Assembly (NCBI GenBank): GCA_041395105.1
Contig: JAWLBB010000006.1
Span: forward strand, 1-64,000
Origin: Opitutaceae bacterium
GTDB taxonomy: Bacteria > Verrucomicrobiota > Verrucomicrobiia > Opitutales > Opitutaceae
Reading direction: 5' to 3'
Length of the DNA: 64,000 nucleotides
The translations under genes were made by a program, and so were the position numbers. Positions 9,316 through 18,490 of the stretch are shown one piece after another. Every line of letters begins with the position of its first letter. The stretch's first letter is position 1. Below the pieces are notes generated by a model. The model worked only from the letters and a program-made list of their open reading frames with translations. It was not told the origin of the DNA and made no database searches.

Positions 9316-10442
9316 AGACCAACTTTTCATTCCGGCGCTTCCGGGCGCTCTGCAAGAAGGAGGTCTTTCAGATCGTTCGCGATCCGACCAGCATCGCGAT
9401 TGCCTTTCTCCTTCCCGCGATGTTGCTCATCATCTTCGGTTACGGCATCAGCCTGGATTCGAACAGTCTGCGGGTCGGGCTGGTCATGGAGGATACCGGC
9501 CCGGAGGCACGGGATTTTGTCTCCAGCCTTGAGGGGTCCCCTTATCTGGCGCTCGTCACCACCGGTGATCGCGAACAGATGGCGGATGCGTTGACTGCGG
9601 GACGGATCCGCGGGTTCGTGGTCATTTCCTCCGATTTCTCGCGCCGGCTGGCCCGTGCGGGAGAGAGGGCGCCGATCCAGGTGATTGCGGACGGCTCGGA
9701 GCCCAACACCGCCCAATTCGTGTCGGGCTATCTGCAAGGCGCCTGGCAGTCCTGGCTGGGTCAGCGGGCGGCGGCCTCGGGACACCGGCGGATTGCGCCG
9801 ATCAGGATCGATCCGCGTTATTGGTACAACCCGGCGGCCATCAGCCGCTACTACCTGTTGCCCGGCTCGATCACCATCATCATGACCGTGATCGGGGCAT
9901 TGTTGACCTCCCTGGTCGTGGCCCGCGAGTGGGAGCGTGGAACGATGGAGGCCCTGCTCTCGACGCCGGTCAATCGGGCTGAGCTCATCCTGAGCAAGCT
10001 CATCCCTTACTACGTTCTGGGGATCATCGCACTGGCCATCTGCGTGGGCATGGCGGTGGTGTTTTTCGGCGTTCCCTTCCGTGGTTCGATCCCTGTTCTC
10101 CTGCTGGTGTCCTCTCTCTTCCTGGGATCGGCCCTCGGAATGGGCCTGCTCATCTCCACGGTGACCCGCAATCAGTTCGACGCCGCCCAGGTTGCGCTCA
10201 ATGCGGCCTACCTGCCCGCGCTCATCCTCTCCGGTTTCATCTTTGAGATTCGCAGCATGCCGGCCGTCATTCAGGCGGTCACCTATCTCATCCCGGCGCG
10301 TTACTTCGTCACCGCCATCCAGACCCTCTTCCAGGCCGGCGACCTCTGGTCGATTCTCTGGCACGACATTCTCTTTCTGACGGCGGCTTCCATCGTCTTC
10401 ATCGGTCTGACCGTTCTCAAGACCCGGCGCCGGCTGGAATAG
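9312..10442 (+). CDS. ybhS: ABC-2 type permease
   Basis: 376 aa, with an N-terminal helix (SIAIAFLLPAMLLIIFGYG), a large extracytoplasmic domain, then five C-terminal membrane helices. Strings such as IQVIADGSEPNTAQFV, YWYNPAAISRYYLLPG, ITIIMTVIGALLTSLVVARE, WERGTMEALLSTPVNRAEL and ARYFVTAIQTLFQAG match E. coli YbhS closely. The start overlaps ybhF by 4 bp, indicating translational coupling. It forms the transmembrane half of the exporter with the next gene product. Confidence 0.94.
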   Translation: MKTNFSFRRFRALCKKEVFQIVRDPTSIAIAFLLPAMLLIIFGYGISLDSNSLRVGLVMEDTGPEARDFVSSLEGSPYLALVTTGDREQMADALTAGRIRGFVVISSDFSRRLARAGERAPIQVIADGSEPNTAQFVSGYLQGAWQSWLGQRAAASGHRRIAPIRIDPRYWYNPAAISRYYLLPGSITIIMTVIGALLTSLVVAREWERGTMEALLSTPVNRAELILSKLIPYYVLGIIALAICVGMAVVFFGVPFRGSIPVLLLVSSLFLGSALGMGLLISTVTRNQFDAAQVALNAAYLPALILSGFIFEIRSMPAVIQAVTYLIPARYFVTAIQTLFQAGDLWSILWHDILFLTAASIVFIGLTVLKTRRRLE

Positions 10443-10460
10443 GCGCCGACCTCTCCCGAC

Positions 10461-11558
10461 ATGATCCATCGTATCCAATCCCTGGTGATAAAGGAACTGC
10501 AATCGCTGTTGCGCGACCCGCAGAGTCGCCGGCTTCTCATTGTGCCCGTCCTGCTGCAATTGGTGCTTTTCCCGTCTGCCGCGACTTTGGAGGTGAAGAA
10601 CAACACCCTTGCCATCTTCAACGAGGATTCGGGCGCGCCCTCGATCGAGTTGATACAGCGGTTCGCGCGGGCCGAGGCCTTCCCTGATCTGCTCATACTT
10701 CACTCCGACGACGAGGTCCGGCAGACGATCGACCGTCAGGAGGCCCTGCTGGTCCTGCGTTTTCCCCCGGACTTTTCGCGCGATCTGGCGGCGGGCCGCC
10801 CGGCCGCCCTGCAGGCCATCCTTGACGGGCGACGGTCGAACAGCAGTCAGATCGCCTTCAATTACGCCCAGACGATCGTGCTCGGCTATGTCAACGGGCA
10901 GATCGGCCTGCCGGCAGGATCCGAGCTGGTGGTCCGGAACTGGTTCAACCCGAATCTCGACTACAAGTGGTTCATCGTTCCCAGCCTGATCGCCCTGATC
11001 ACCACGCTCGGGAGCATGATCGTGACGGCACTTTCAGTGGCGCGCGAGCGCGAGCAGGGAACCTTCGATCAGCTGCTCGTCTCTCCCCTGACCCCGGGGA
11101 TGATCATGATCGGCAAAGCAGTGCCGGCGATCATCGTCGCCTTTTTCCAGGGCACCATCATCCTGATGGCGGCGGTCTTTGCCTACCGGATCCCTTTTCA
11201 GGGTTCGCTCTTTCTCTTTTACGGCGCAGCCCTCGTCTACGTCCTCTCGCTCGTGGGTTGCGGGTTGTTCATCTCGTCTCTCTGCAGTACCCAGCAACAG
11301 GCCTTTCTCGGGGCTTTCGGGTTCCTTGTTCCGGCCATCCTTCTCTCCGGATTCACCGCCCCGATCGAGAATATGCCGATCTGGATGCAACGGATCACCT
11401 GGGCGGATCCGCTCAGTCATTTCCTGGTCGTCGTGAAGGGCGTCTTCCTGAAGGGGATGGGTGCAGCCGATGTCTGGACCAACACCTGGCCGATGCTGGT
11501 CATCGCAACCGTCACCCTCGGGGCCTCGGTCATCATCTTCAACCGCAAGATCGCCTGA
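10461..11558 (+). CDS. ybhR: ABC-2 type permease
   Basis: 365 aa. Same topology as its upstream neighbour: one N-terminal helix (LLIVPVLLQLVLFPSAATL), a soluble domain, then a C-terminal helix bundle. The motif NPNLDYKWFIVPSLIALI, followed by REREQGTFDQLLVSPLTP and SGFTAPIENMP, is typical of YbhR. It lies 18 bp after ybhS. It presumably pairs with YbhS as a heterodimer. E. coli YbhFSR has been linked to cation and drug efflux; the substrate here is unknown. Confidence 0.93.
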   Translation: MIHRIQSLVIKELQSLLRDPQSRRLLIVPVLLQLVLFPSAATLEVKNNTLAIFNEDSGAPSIELIQRFARAEAFPDLLILHSDDEVRQTIDRQEALLVLRFPPDFSRDLAAGRPAALQAILDGRRSNSSQIAFNYAQTIVLGYVNGQIGLPAGSELVVRNWFNPNLDYKWFIVPSLIALITTLGSMIVTALSVAREREQGTFDQLLVSPLTPGMIMIGKAVPAIIVAFFQGTIILMAAVFAYRIPFQGSLFLFYGAALVYVLSLVGCGLFISSLCSTQQQAFLGAFGFLVPAILLSGFTAPIENMPIWMQRITWADPLSHFLVVVKGVFLKGMGAADVWTNTWPMLVIATVTLGASVIIFNRKIA

Positions 11559-11657
11559 GATGAAGTCGATCAAGCCAACGGCATTCCTCAATCCGCCCGA
11601 GTCCCCGGGAACCCCAAGCCGCCTTTCGGTCGCTCAACTTCAAAGGAGATTTCTGCC

Positions 11658-13115
11658 ATGAATCCGATTCGAATCCACCTCATTGCAGTGACTGTCGCAG
11701 TCGGCCTGGCCGGCTGCACGGTCGGGCCCGACTACGAGCAACCGGAAACAAGCCTGCCGGCGTCTTTCAGACAGGCCGGCGCGGCCGGAACGGCCGAGCC
11801 CCGGGTCGACTGGTGGGCTTCGTTTGCCGATCCGCAGCTGACGCAGCTTGTGGAGGGTGCCCTTGAAACGAACCTGGATCTACAGGCGGCCGAAGCGCGG
11901 GTGCGCCAGGCTCGGGCCGAATGGAGCGTGGTCGCCGGTGCGAGCCAACCGTCGCTGAACGCGGGGGCCCAGGCGGGCCGCAATTCCGCCAGCCTGAACA
12001 ATCCCCAGTACACCATCCTTCCCGACGGCATCCCGAACACGTTGAACGATTTCAAGGCCGGATTCGACGCTTCCTGGGAGGTCGATCTTTTTGGATACAA
12101 CCGGCGGTCGAACGAGGCGGCAGAGGCGCGCTTTGGCCAGGTTCAGGAGCGGCGCAACGCGGTCGCTCTGACGGTGGCGGGAGAAGTGGCCGCGCAGTAT
12201 GTGGAGTACCGGGTGGCCCAACATCGACTGGCGGTTCTGCGTGAAACCATCGACCTGCAGGCCGACACTCTGCGGCTGGCCCGAATCCGGTCCGAAGCCG
12301 GGGTGGGAACCGACTTCGATGCGGCAAGGGCGGAAGCGGAGTGGCGAAGTCTTCGCGCCCAGCTTCCGCCGCTTGAGGCGCGCAGGCTGGCGTCGGTTCA
12401 GGCACTCGCGGTGTTGACCGGCCGGGAGTCGAGTGGTCTCGAGAACGAGTTGGCTCTGTTCGGCCCGGTTCCGGTCCCGGCGGAGTTGCCTCCGGTGGGG
12501 TTGCCATCGGATCTGCTGACACGGCGGCCGGATATCCGGCTGGCCGAACGTCAACTGGCGGCGGCCACGGCCGATGTGGGTGCCGCCGTGGCCGGGCAGT
12601 TCCCGCGATTCTCGCTGGTGGGGACGCTCGGACTGGAGTCGGTTGAAGCGGGCGATTTCACCGACTCGGCCAGTCGGTATTGGTCGATCGGCTCGGGCCT
12701 CGTCTGGCCCCTGTTCAATGGCGGGCGGCTGAAGAATCAGGAAGAGGCGAAACGTCAGGCGGCCGAGGCGGCGCTCCTGGACTATCGGCAAACCGTCCTG
12801 CGCGCCCTGGCCGACGTCGAGACCGTGCTCATCCGCTATCGCCGCCAGGAGGAAACCGCGCGGGAACTCGAAGCGGCCCGCGATGCGGCGAGTCGGGCGG
12901 TCGGTTGGGCCCGTCAGCGTTATCAGGCCGGTGAGAATCCCCTGACGGATGTTCTCGATGCCCAGCGGCAGCTCAATCAAGTCACCGATCAGCTCGCGCG
13001 GCTTGAGGGTGACATTGCCCTGAGCCATGTGGCCCTGAACAAGGCTCTCGGCGGCGGATGGCAGGGCGAGGGGCCGGTCGAGGTGTCGGTGGCAGATACG
13101 GTGTCGCTCCGCTGA
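11658..13115 (+). CDS. Outer-membrane efflux lipoprotein, NodT/OprM type
   Basis: 485 aa with a lipoprotein signal peptide and lipobox (VGLAGC, then TVGPDYEQP, a NodT hallmark). Two TolC-like repeats follow, for example LVEGALETNLDLQAAEARV and WEVDLFGYNRRSNEA in the first half and PDIRLAERQLAAATADVGAA and LVWPLFNGGRL in the second. A strong ribosome-binding site (AAGGAGAT at about 11642-11649) precedes the ATG. It lies 99 bp after ybhR, same strand. It would complete a tripartite pump with YbhG and YbhFSR. E. coli ybhGFSR has no linked channel gene, so this is an extension of the known operon. Confidence 0.93.
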   Translation: MNPIRIHLIAVTVAVGLAGCTVGPDYEQPETSLPASFRQAGAAGTAEPRVDWWASFADPQLTQLVEGALETNLDLQAAEARVRQARAEWSVVAGASQPSLNAGAQAGRNSASLNNPQYTILPDGIPNTLNDFKAGFDASWEVDLFGYNRRSNEAAEARFGQVQERRNAVALTVAGEVAAQYVEYRVAQHRLAVLRETIDLQADTLRLARIRSEAGVGTDFDAARAEAEWRSLRAQLPPLEARRLASVQALAVLTGRESSGLENELALFGPVPVPAELPPVGLPSDLLTRRPDIRLAERQLAAATADVGAAVAGQFPRFSLVGTLGLESVEAGDFTDSASRYWSIGSGLVWPLFNGGRLKNQEEAKRQAAEAALLDYRQTVLRALADVETVLIRYRRQEETARELEAARDAASRAVGWARQRYQAGENPLTDVLDAQRQLNQVTDQLARLEGDIALSHVALNKALGGGWQGEGPVEVSVADTVSLR

Positions 13116-13190
13116 TTCGTCGCCTGGGACCCTCTGCCCATTCCGGATTGCTGCGGCAATGGGCATTGTCTACCTGCCGGATCGTGCAGA

Positions 13191-13258
13191 AGAGGCTTTA
13201 CGCCTCGAATGGGCTTCGAATCGAGGCTCCTACCTTCGAATCGAGGCGTAAAGCCTCT
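13191..13258. repeat. Intergenic inverted repeat, 18-bp perfect arms
   Basis: The left arm, AGAGGCTTTACGCCTCGA (13191-13208), is the exact reverse complement of 13241-13258. The 32-bp loop repeats CTTCGAATCGAGGC. The surrounding gap (13116-13400) has no convincing gene. It follows the efflux operon and may end transcription or be an extragenic palindromic element. Confidence 0.85.
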
Positions 13259-13400
13259 CCTACCAATGAATGCCAAAGGTGCCAGGTCCTTTTTGTTCGT
13301 TGGAGCGGAATTGCCCGGGCGTCGAAAACTGAATGGGTCGACAAATCAGGACATTCCGGTAACAAAGCGGTAACACGGGCGGTGTAGTTTCGTGAGCGTC

Positions 13401-14873
13401 ATGAGAAACACACAGATTCAGAAATACCGATCAGGCTGGTTGCTGGGAGCGATGCTCCTTTTTGCGGCGACCGGAAATGCACAGGACGACAAGCCGTTGG
13501 TCAGCGAATTGCTCGAGGCTGGGGTTTACCAGGAAGAGGCCCGGGGAGACCTTGATGCGGCCATCGCGCTTTACCAGCAGGTGGTTGATTCGGACGAGAT
13601 CAGCCGGCCCAAAGCGGCCGAGGCCCAATACCGCCTTGCGGTCTGTTACCAGAAGCAGGGGAACAACGCCATGGCGGTCCGGAGTTTCGAGGCGTTGGTG
13701 AAGAATTTCCCCAACCAGACCGAGTGGGTGGATGCGGCACTGGCTCACCTTCCGAAACCCTTTGAACCGGAGTTGATTCCCTGGGTCGATGGGGAGACCG
13801 AGTTAATGGAAATCCGCCTGCCGACCGGATCGGTGGTGGGCTACTCGTTCTACCGGACCGAAAAGGTCGTGCGGGAAGGCCGCGATCTCTGGCAGATCAC
13901 CAACCGGACTCTGGCCAATGCGGACATCATCACCAAGGTCGAGATCGATCCGGTCACCCAGGCTCCGGTCTACGGTTACTTCAACGGGGGCGGAGATACC
14001 AAGGAGATCAGCTGGTGGTTCGATGAAGACCAGATCCGGTCGATCTATGGAGACGACCCGGAGGAGAAAACCACACCGACCAGCGGCAGGGTGATCGACA
14101 ACCTGCAGGCCCACTACCTTGTGCGTCAGATGCCGATGGAAGTGGGATTCTCAACCCAGCAGAGCATCTTTGTCGGGATGACTGGAAACCTCATTCCGGT
14201 CACGTTCACGGTGAAGGCGGTCGAGGAGGTCGAGACACCGCTGGGAGTCTTTGAATGCGTTCAGACGGAGATCGACCTGGCCGTGCAGAAGCAAACCATC
14301 TGGACATCGACCGATGCGAGCCGGCGGCTGATCAAGTTCAAAGCCGGCGGGGTGGAGATCGTGGCCAGCCGCTATGCCGTGGTGGAGCCGGGCGAAGTCC
14401 AGACCTTTGTCCAGGAAGCGATGGGCCTGGCCTTTGATGTGCCCGCCGAATGGGGTATTTTCAAAAACCCGGGCAACGACGACAGTCAGGTGAGGTTGGA
14501 AATCCGCGAAGCAGGCAGTCCCGTTTCCATTCAATTCCTCGCCAATCGGGATGACAGTGAAGAGGCTGCTGACGCGGTGAGCGCGGTTAAAAAGGCGCGG
14601 GAGATAGCCGAAAAACAGGTCGAACGCTTCCAGAAGAGGGATAATAGCTTCATCGTGAACGAGGAATCCTGGGAGAGTCTTGAGGTGCCCGGAGCCGCCG
14701 GTGTGTCAGTGACCGGAAACCTGGAGGAATTCGGCCAGGCCAAGACCCTCAAAAAAGTGGTCCTGAGGACGGACAACCTGACGATCGTCTTCAACATGGG
14801 CTGCGCGTCGGATCAGTTCGACGACACTGAACCGGCTTTCGACGCCATGGTGGGTTCGCTGCGGGTGGATTGA
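13401..14873 (+). CDS. Secreted TPR-domain protein of unknown function
   Basis: 490 aa from the ATG at 13401; a GTG at 13392 would add three residues. A signal peptide is visible (WLLGAMLLFAATGNAQ). Residues about 30-120 are TPR-like helices (GDLDAAIALYQQVV, AEAQYRLAVCYQKQGNNAMAV, FEALVKNFP). The middle domain is beta-rich and resembles DUF3108-like solute-binding barrels (TFTVKAVEEVETPLGVFEC). The C-terminal part (AMGLAFDVPAEWGIFKNPG) looks like a PsbP/Mog1-type fold. It lies just ahead of a two-component system, but nothing shows a functional link. The domain calls beyond TPR are tentative. Confidence 0.75.
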   Translation: MRNTQIQKYRSGWLLGAMLLFAATGNAQDDKPLVSELLEAGVYQEEARGDLDAAIALYQQVVDSDEISRPKAAEAQYRLAVCYQKQGNNAMAVRSFEALVKNFPNQTEWVDAALAHLPKPFEPELIPWVDGETELMEIRLPTGSVVGYSFYRTEKVVREGRDLWQITNRTLANADIITKVEIDPVTQAPVYGYFNGGGDTKEISWWFDEDQIRSIYGDDPEEKTTPTSGRVIDNLQAHYLVRQMPMEVGFSTQQSIFVGMTGNLIPVTFTVKAVEEVETPLGVFECVQTEIDLAVQKQTIWTSTDASRRLIKFKAGGVEIVASRYAVVEPGEVQTFVQEAMGLAFDVPAEWGIFKNPGNDDSQVRLEIREAGSPVSIQFLANRDDSEEAADAVSAVKKAREIAEKQVERFQKRDNSFIVNEESWESLEVPGAAGVSVTGNLEEFGQAKTLKKVVLRTDNLTIVFNMGCASDQFDDTEPAFDAMVGSLRVD

Positions 14874-14885
14874 GGGGGCGCAAGG

Positions 14886-16772
14886 TTGGTCAATCGAGCT
14901 TTCAATCGAAAATCCGGAGGGACCGCCCAGGGGAAGACCTGGGCGGTCCTGGTGTTGCTTGTCCTGGTGGTTCTGATACCAGCGGTGGCCGTCAGCTGGC
15001 TGGTGCTGAAGGCGTCCGAAGACAAGCAGATGGTCGTGGAGAAGATCTACGAGGATGCCCGGACCGGTTTTCTGGAGTCCGGCCAGAACGCGGTCCGTGA
15101 GGAAGTCGCTCGAACAGGCGAGCGCTTCGCCGAGCTCGTTGCCGGGGTCGCACCGGAGGCGAGGTGGGCCCGGGTCTGGTCCTCCGGTGAGGCGGACGGC
15201 TATTCCCCGGCCGATTCGGAAATGCCGGCGGCTGGAAGGGCCATGGCCGTCGTCGGCGACGACCGGCCGGGCAGTCCGATGATCGACGAATTGGAGGCGA
15301 TCGGCGACCTTCGCCGAAGGGGCGATGTTGAGGAGGCCGGGGAAAGGATGGACGCTTTGCTGAAGCGGCCGGACCTGCCCGATGCGCGGCTGCCGGACGG
15401 ACGGATGATCGCGCCCATGGTGGCCTTCCTGGCGACCGAAACGGCGGGTGACGACGAACATAGGGAGACGGCCCGGGCTCGGCTGAAGGCGATGATTCTG
15501 GACGAGGATATCCGGGCCGCCATGCCGCTCACCCAATTGGTGTTTTACCTGGGGCGCATCCGGGATTGGGACGATGATCCACAGGTGGAGGCGTTGAACC
15601 CCTTTGTGCGGAACAGCGTCCAGTGGATGGAGCACCGGGAGGGGGCATCGGAATCGGAAGGACAGCCAGCGGTCTCCAGAAGCGGTTCGTTGATTGGTTT
15701 CCGACCCGCTCCGGCCTCCGGTGTTTTTCTGCTGGAGGCAACGACCCTGGCCACTCGGGTGCAGGAGCGCCTGGATTTGCTGGAAGATCGGGCTGGGGGC
15801 CGGCTGGTTCTGCGCGAATCCCGTTCAACTTCCAACGGCGGACCGCCGGTCGGGGAGGCCGGAACCGGGGTGATCGGGGTAGAGGCGGGTTTTCCCCTCC
15901 AGGGCTGGCTCATTGAATTCCAGGGAGACGACGGAATCACCGCGATGGGCCGAGCCAACCGGGAGGTCTTCTGGCTGGCCTTTGTCGGCGCCTTCGTCAT
16001 CGGGCTCTCCATCGCCCTTTCGCTGGCCCTTTTCCGGGTGATGCAGAGGCAGACGCGCCTGGCCCAGCTGAAGAACGACCTGGTGGCCACGGTTTCCCAT
16101 GAACTCAAGACGCCGGTGGCCTCGATCCGCCTCCTCGTCGATACCCTGCAAGCCGATCCGGAATGGGACCCGGTCCGGGTGAAGGATTACCTGGGATTGA
16201 TTTCGCGGGAGAACAAGCGTCTGGGGCACCTGATTGAGAACTTCCTTTCCTTCTCGCGGATGGAGCGGGACAAGAACAGCTTTGATCTCCGGCCGGTCGA
16301 TCCGCGAATGATCGTCACGGAAGCGGAAACCATCTTTCGCGAGCGCCTGGTCGACGGGGATGGTCTCTTCCGGGTCGAGTGCGATGGGAGCCTTCCGCTG
16401 ATCGTGGCGGATTGTGAGGCCCTGCAGACTGCTTTGGGCAACCTGCTGGAAAACGCCCAGAAGTACGGAGGCCGTCATCCGGACATCCTTCTGACGGTTG
16501 GCCGCAAAGACGGCTGGGTTGAGTTTTCGGTCGAAGACAAGGGAATCGGGATAGCGAAGGAGGACCAGAAGCGGATCTTCGAGAAGTTTTTCCAGGCCCG
16601 GACCCGCCTTTCCGAGCATGCGGGTGGGGTGGGTCTCGGCTTGAGCATCGTGTCCTTTATCGTGGAAAAACACCGGGGGGAATTGAAACTGGAAAGTGAG
16701 ACCGGCAAAGGCAGCCGGTTTACGATCCGCATTCCCGCGGGCCCGGATGAACCCGCCGACGCGTCGTCATGA
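14886..16772 (+). CDS. Membrane sensor histidine kinase
   Basis: 628 aa. I accept the TTG at 14886 because it keeps the first membrane helix (TWAVLVLLVLVVLIPAVAV) and has a G-rich stretch upstream; later ATGs would remove the helix. An extracytoplasmic sensor region of about 300 aa follows, then helix 2 (FWLAFVGAFVIGLSIALSL). The HisKA H-box is DLVATVSHELKTPVAS with phospho-acceptor His405. N-box NLLENAQKYGG, D-box VEDKGIGI, F-box FEKFFQ and G2-box GVGLGLSIV are intact. The sensor domain is unlike families I recognise. It overlaps the response regulator gene by 4 bp and phosphorylates that partner. Confidence 0.92.
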   Translation: MVNRAFNRKSGGTAQGKTWAVLVLLVLVVLIPAVAVSWLVLKASEDKQMVVEKIYEDARTGFLESGQNAVREEVARTGERFAELVAGVAPEARWARVWSSGEADGYSPADSEMPAAGRAMAVVGDDRPGSPMIDELEAIGDLRRRGDVEEAGERMDALLKRPDLPDARLPDGRMIAPMVAFLATETAGDDEHRETARARLKAMILDEDIRAAMPLTQLVFYLGRIRDWDDDPQVEALNPFVRNSVQWMEHREGASESEGQPAVSRSGSLIGFRPAPASGVFLLEATTLATRVQERLDLLEDRAGGRLVLRESRSTSNGGPPVGEAGTGVIGVEAGFPLQGWLIEFQGDDGITAMGRANREVFWLAFVGAFVIGLSIALSLALFRVMQRQTRLAQLKNDLVATVSHELKTPVASIRLLVDTLQADPEWDPVRVKDYLGLISRENKRLGHLIENFLSFSRMERDKNSFDLRPVDPRMIVTEAETIFRERLVDGDGLFRVECDGSLPLIVADCEALQTALGNLLENAQKYGGRHPDILLTVGRKDGWVEFSVEDKGIGIAKEDQKRIFEKFFQARTRLSEHAGGVGLGLSIVSFIVEKHRGELKLESETGKGSRFTIRIPAGPDEPADASS

Positions 16773-17455
16773 GGGCGAAAGTTCTGATCATCGAGGACGA
16801 TGCCGCGTTGCGGCGGGGACTGGTCGACAACTTCACCGACCAGGGCTATGAGGTGCTTCCGGCGGCGAGAGGCGACGAAGGTCTGGATCTGGCGCTGTCG
16901 AAAGGCCCCGATCTCGTGCTGCTCGATATCATGCTGCCCGGGATGAATGGGTATGAGATTTGCGAGGCGATCCGGAGGGAAGGCTTTGACTATCCGATCA
17001 TCATGCTGACGGCCAAGGGACAGGAAAGTGATATTGTCCGGGGGCTCGAACTGGGAGCGGATGATTATGTGACCAAACCCTTCAGTATTCAGGAACTGGT
17101 GGCAAGGGTCCGGGCCTTTCTGCGACGGCATCGGGCGGCCGGGACCGAGGTCTTTTCCTTCGGGCGTTGCAGCCTCGACCGCAGTTCCCATCGATTCACC
17201 CGGGATGGGGCGGTGGTCGATCTGACAGCCAAGGAGTTTCAATTGCTCGAATACTTTCTGGAGAACCCCGGGAGGGCCCTGACCCGGACGACGATCATGA
17301 ACAAGGTCTGGGGCAGCTCGGTCATGGTGACCCAGCGCAGCGTCGACCGTTGTGTGACCACCCTGAGGGCGAAAGTGGAGGAGAACCCGCACGCCCCCCA
17401 ACACATCATTACCATCCGGGATGTGGGTTACCGTTTTGAGCAGGCTGCGGGATGA
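16769..17455 (+). CDS. OmpR/PhoB-family response regulator
   Basis: 228 aa. The receiver domain (residues 1-118) has the acidic pair (IIEDD), phospho-acceptor Asp53 in VLLDIMLPG, switch Thr (IIMLTAKG) and Lys (DDYVTKPF). A winged-helix DNA-binding domain follows (VDLTAKEFQLLEYFLENPG, VTQRSVDRCVTTLRAKVE, ITIRDVGYRFE). The ATGA overlap couples it to the kinase. Targets are unknown. Confidence 0.95.
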   Translation: MRAKVLIIEDDAALRRGLVDNFTDQGYEVLPAARGDEGLDLALSKGPDLVLLDIMLPGMNGYEICEAIRREGFDYPIIMLTAKGQESDIVRGLELGADDYVTKPFSIQELVARVRAFLRRHRAAGTEVFSFGRCSLDRSSHRFTRDGAVVDLTAKEFQLLEYFLENPGRALTRTTIMNKVWGSSVMVTQRSVDRCVTTLRAKVEENPHAPQHIITIRDVGYRFEQAAG

Positions 17456-17559
17456 TCTGCGGGACGGCTTGCCCTACGGAGTGGAACGTAGCATGGTGAA
17501 GATCGGGGAGAGACTGGAATGGCACCAAGCTAAAGGGTTTTCAGGAGAAGCTATGAGAT

Positions 17560-17623
17560 GTAGCCGCGGCAGTCTCTTGCCGCGAATCCGCGTTGAAACG
17601 CCCCAAGAGACTGTGGCGACTAC
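17560..17623. repeat. Intergenic imperfect inverted repeat, 20-bp arms
   Basis: The left arm, GTAGCCGCGGCAGTCTCTTG, pairs with 17604-17623 read in reverse (GTAGTCGCCACAGTCTCTTG), with three mismatches. It lies in the otherwise empty gap 17456-17681. The opening TGTAGCCGCGGCA resembles the start of the palindrome region near 48841. Confidence 0.75.
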
Positions 17624-17681
17624 ACCCTGCAAATGAACGAGCAAAAACGAACTTTCGGAGCCTGGAAATTCAGGTGAGCCG

Positions 17682-18074
17682 ATGATTCGACGGGACTTCA
17701 TGCTGCGGATGATCGATCAGGTCGCCGCCCTGGTGGAGCGCATCCTGAAAGGGAATCTCTCGAGTGAGCGTGTCGGAATGGAGCTGGACGCGGTCTCAGC
17801 CGAATGGATCGGTCTGCCTTCCTCGATTTTGCTCGCCCTGCCGGCCGAGGAAGTCATCCGCCTGTTTGAGGATTCAGACCGGATGGTCGCGGAGAAGTGC
17901 TTCCTCATGGCGGAGGTCTGTCGTGCCCTGGCTCTGGTTGCCGCCGACGGGGACGAGCGGAAGTCCTTGTTGAGGAAATCACGCTGTCTCTATGACCGCA
18001 CGGCGGGTGCCGGGTTGGAATCCGAACTGCAGTCCCGGATTGACGGACGCCTGATTGAACTGGAGCGGATCTAG
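17682..18074 (+). CDS. Conserved hypothetical protein, DUF6483-like
   Basis: 130 aa, soluble and helical. The N-terminus MIRRDFMLRMIDQVAALVER resembles small DUF6483-type proteins of unknown function, which start with the same (M)-x-x-D-x-x-x-R-x-I pattern; this match is from memory and unverified. The rest (SEWIGLP, EVIRLFEDSDRMVAEK, LMAEVCRALALVAADGDER) suggests a small alpha-helical repeat protein. It stands alone, convergent with the RND remnant and overlapping it by 4 bp. Confidence 0.6.
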   Translation: MIRRDFMLRMIDQVAALVERILKGNLSSERVGMELDAVSAEWIGLPSSILLALPAEEVIRLFEDSDRMVAEKCFLMAEVCRALALVAADGDERKSLLRKSRCLYDRTAGAGLESELQSRIDGRLIELERI

Positions 18075-18313
18075 CGGCGAACCCGGCCGGGCGGGCACGG
18101 GGCCTGTTCGGGCTGGCGAGGCCCGGTTCCGAACCAGGCCAGCATGACGGGCAGGATCACCAGGACCAGCGGATGCTGCACACTCAGACCGGCGATGATG
18201 GCGATCGCCAACGGACGCTGCATGGCAGCGCCCTGGCCGATACCGGGAGCGAGCGGCAGCAACGCCAGGATGGCGGCAAAGGTGGTCATGGCGATCGGCC
18301 GCATGCGATCAAT
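18071..18313 (-). pseudogene. C-terminal remnant of an RND efflux transporter
   Basis: About 80 codons encode RMRPIAMTTFAAILALLPL, GIGQGAAMQRPLAIAIIAG and PLVLVILPVMLAWFG. These match the last cytoplasmic loop and last two membrane helices of AcrB/CzcA-type RND pumps, normally about 1020-1060 aa. The frame continues upstream to 18448 but that part is unrelated. In place of the usual AGLVVQLPL the remnant reads AGLSVQHPL, placing a His in a membrane helix, consistent with decay. No adaptor or start region is nearby. Confidence 0.8.
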
Positions 18314-18490
18314 CGGGACCTTTCTGCCCGTTATGACAGCGGATGGCTCATTATCACGCTGAAATCCGATACCGTGATTGCGTCCCACGAGGAGACAATG
18401 GTATTGAATACGGGTGCCGGTTTCCCCGGTCCCCATACTTTCATTCAAAATCCCTCCGCAGGTCCGGCGCCCAGTCTTTCGAAATAGTCC

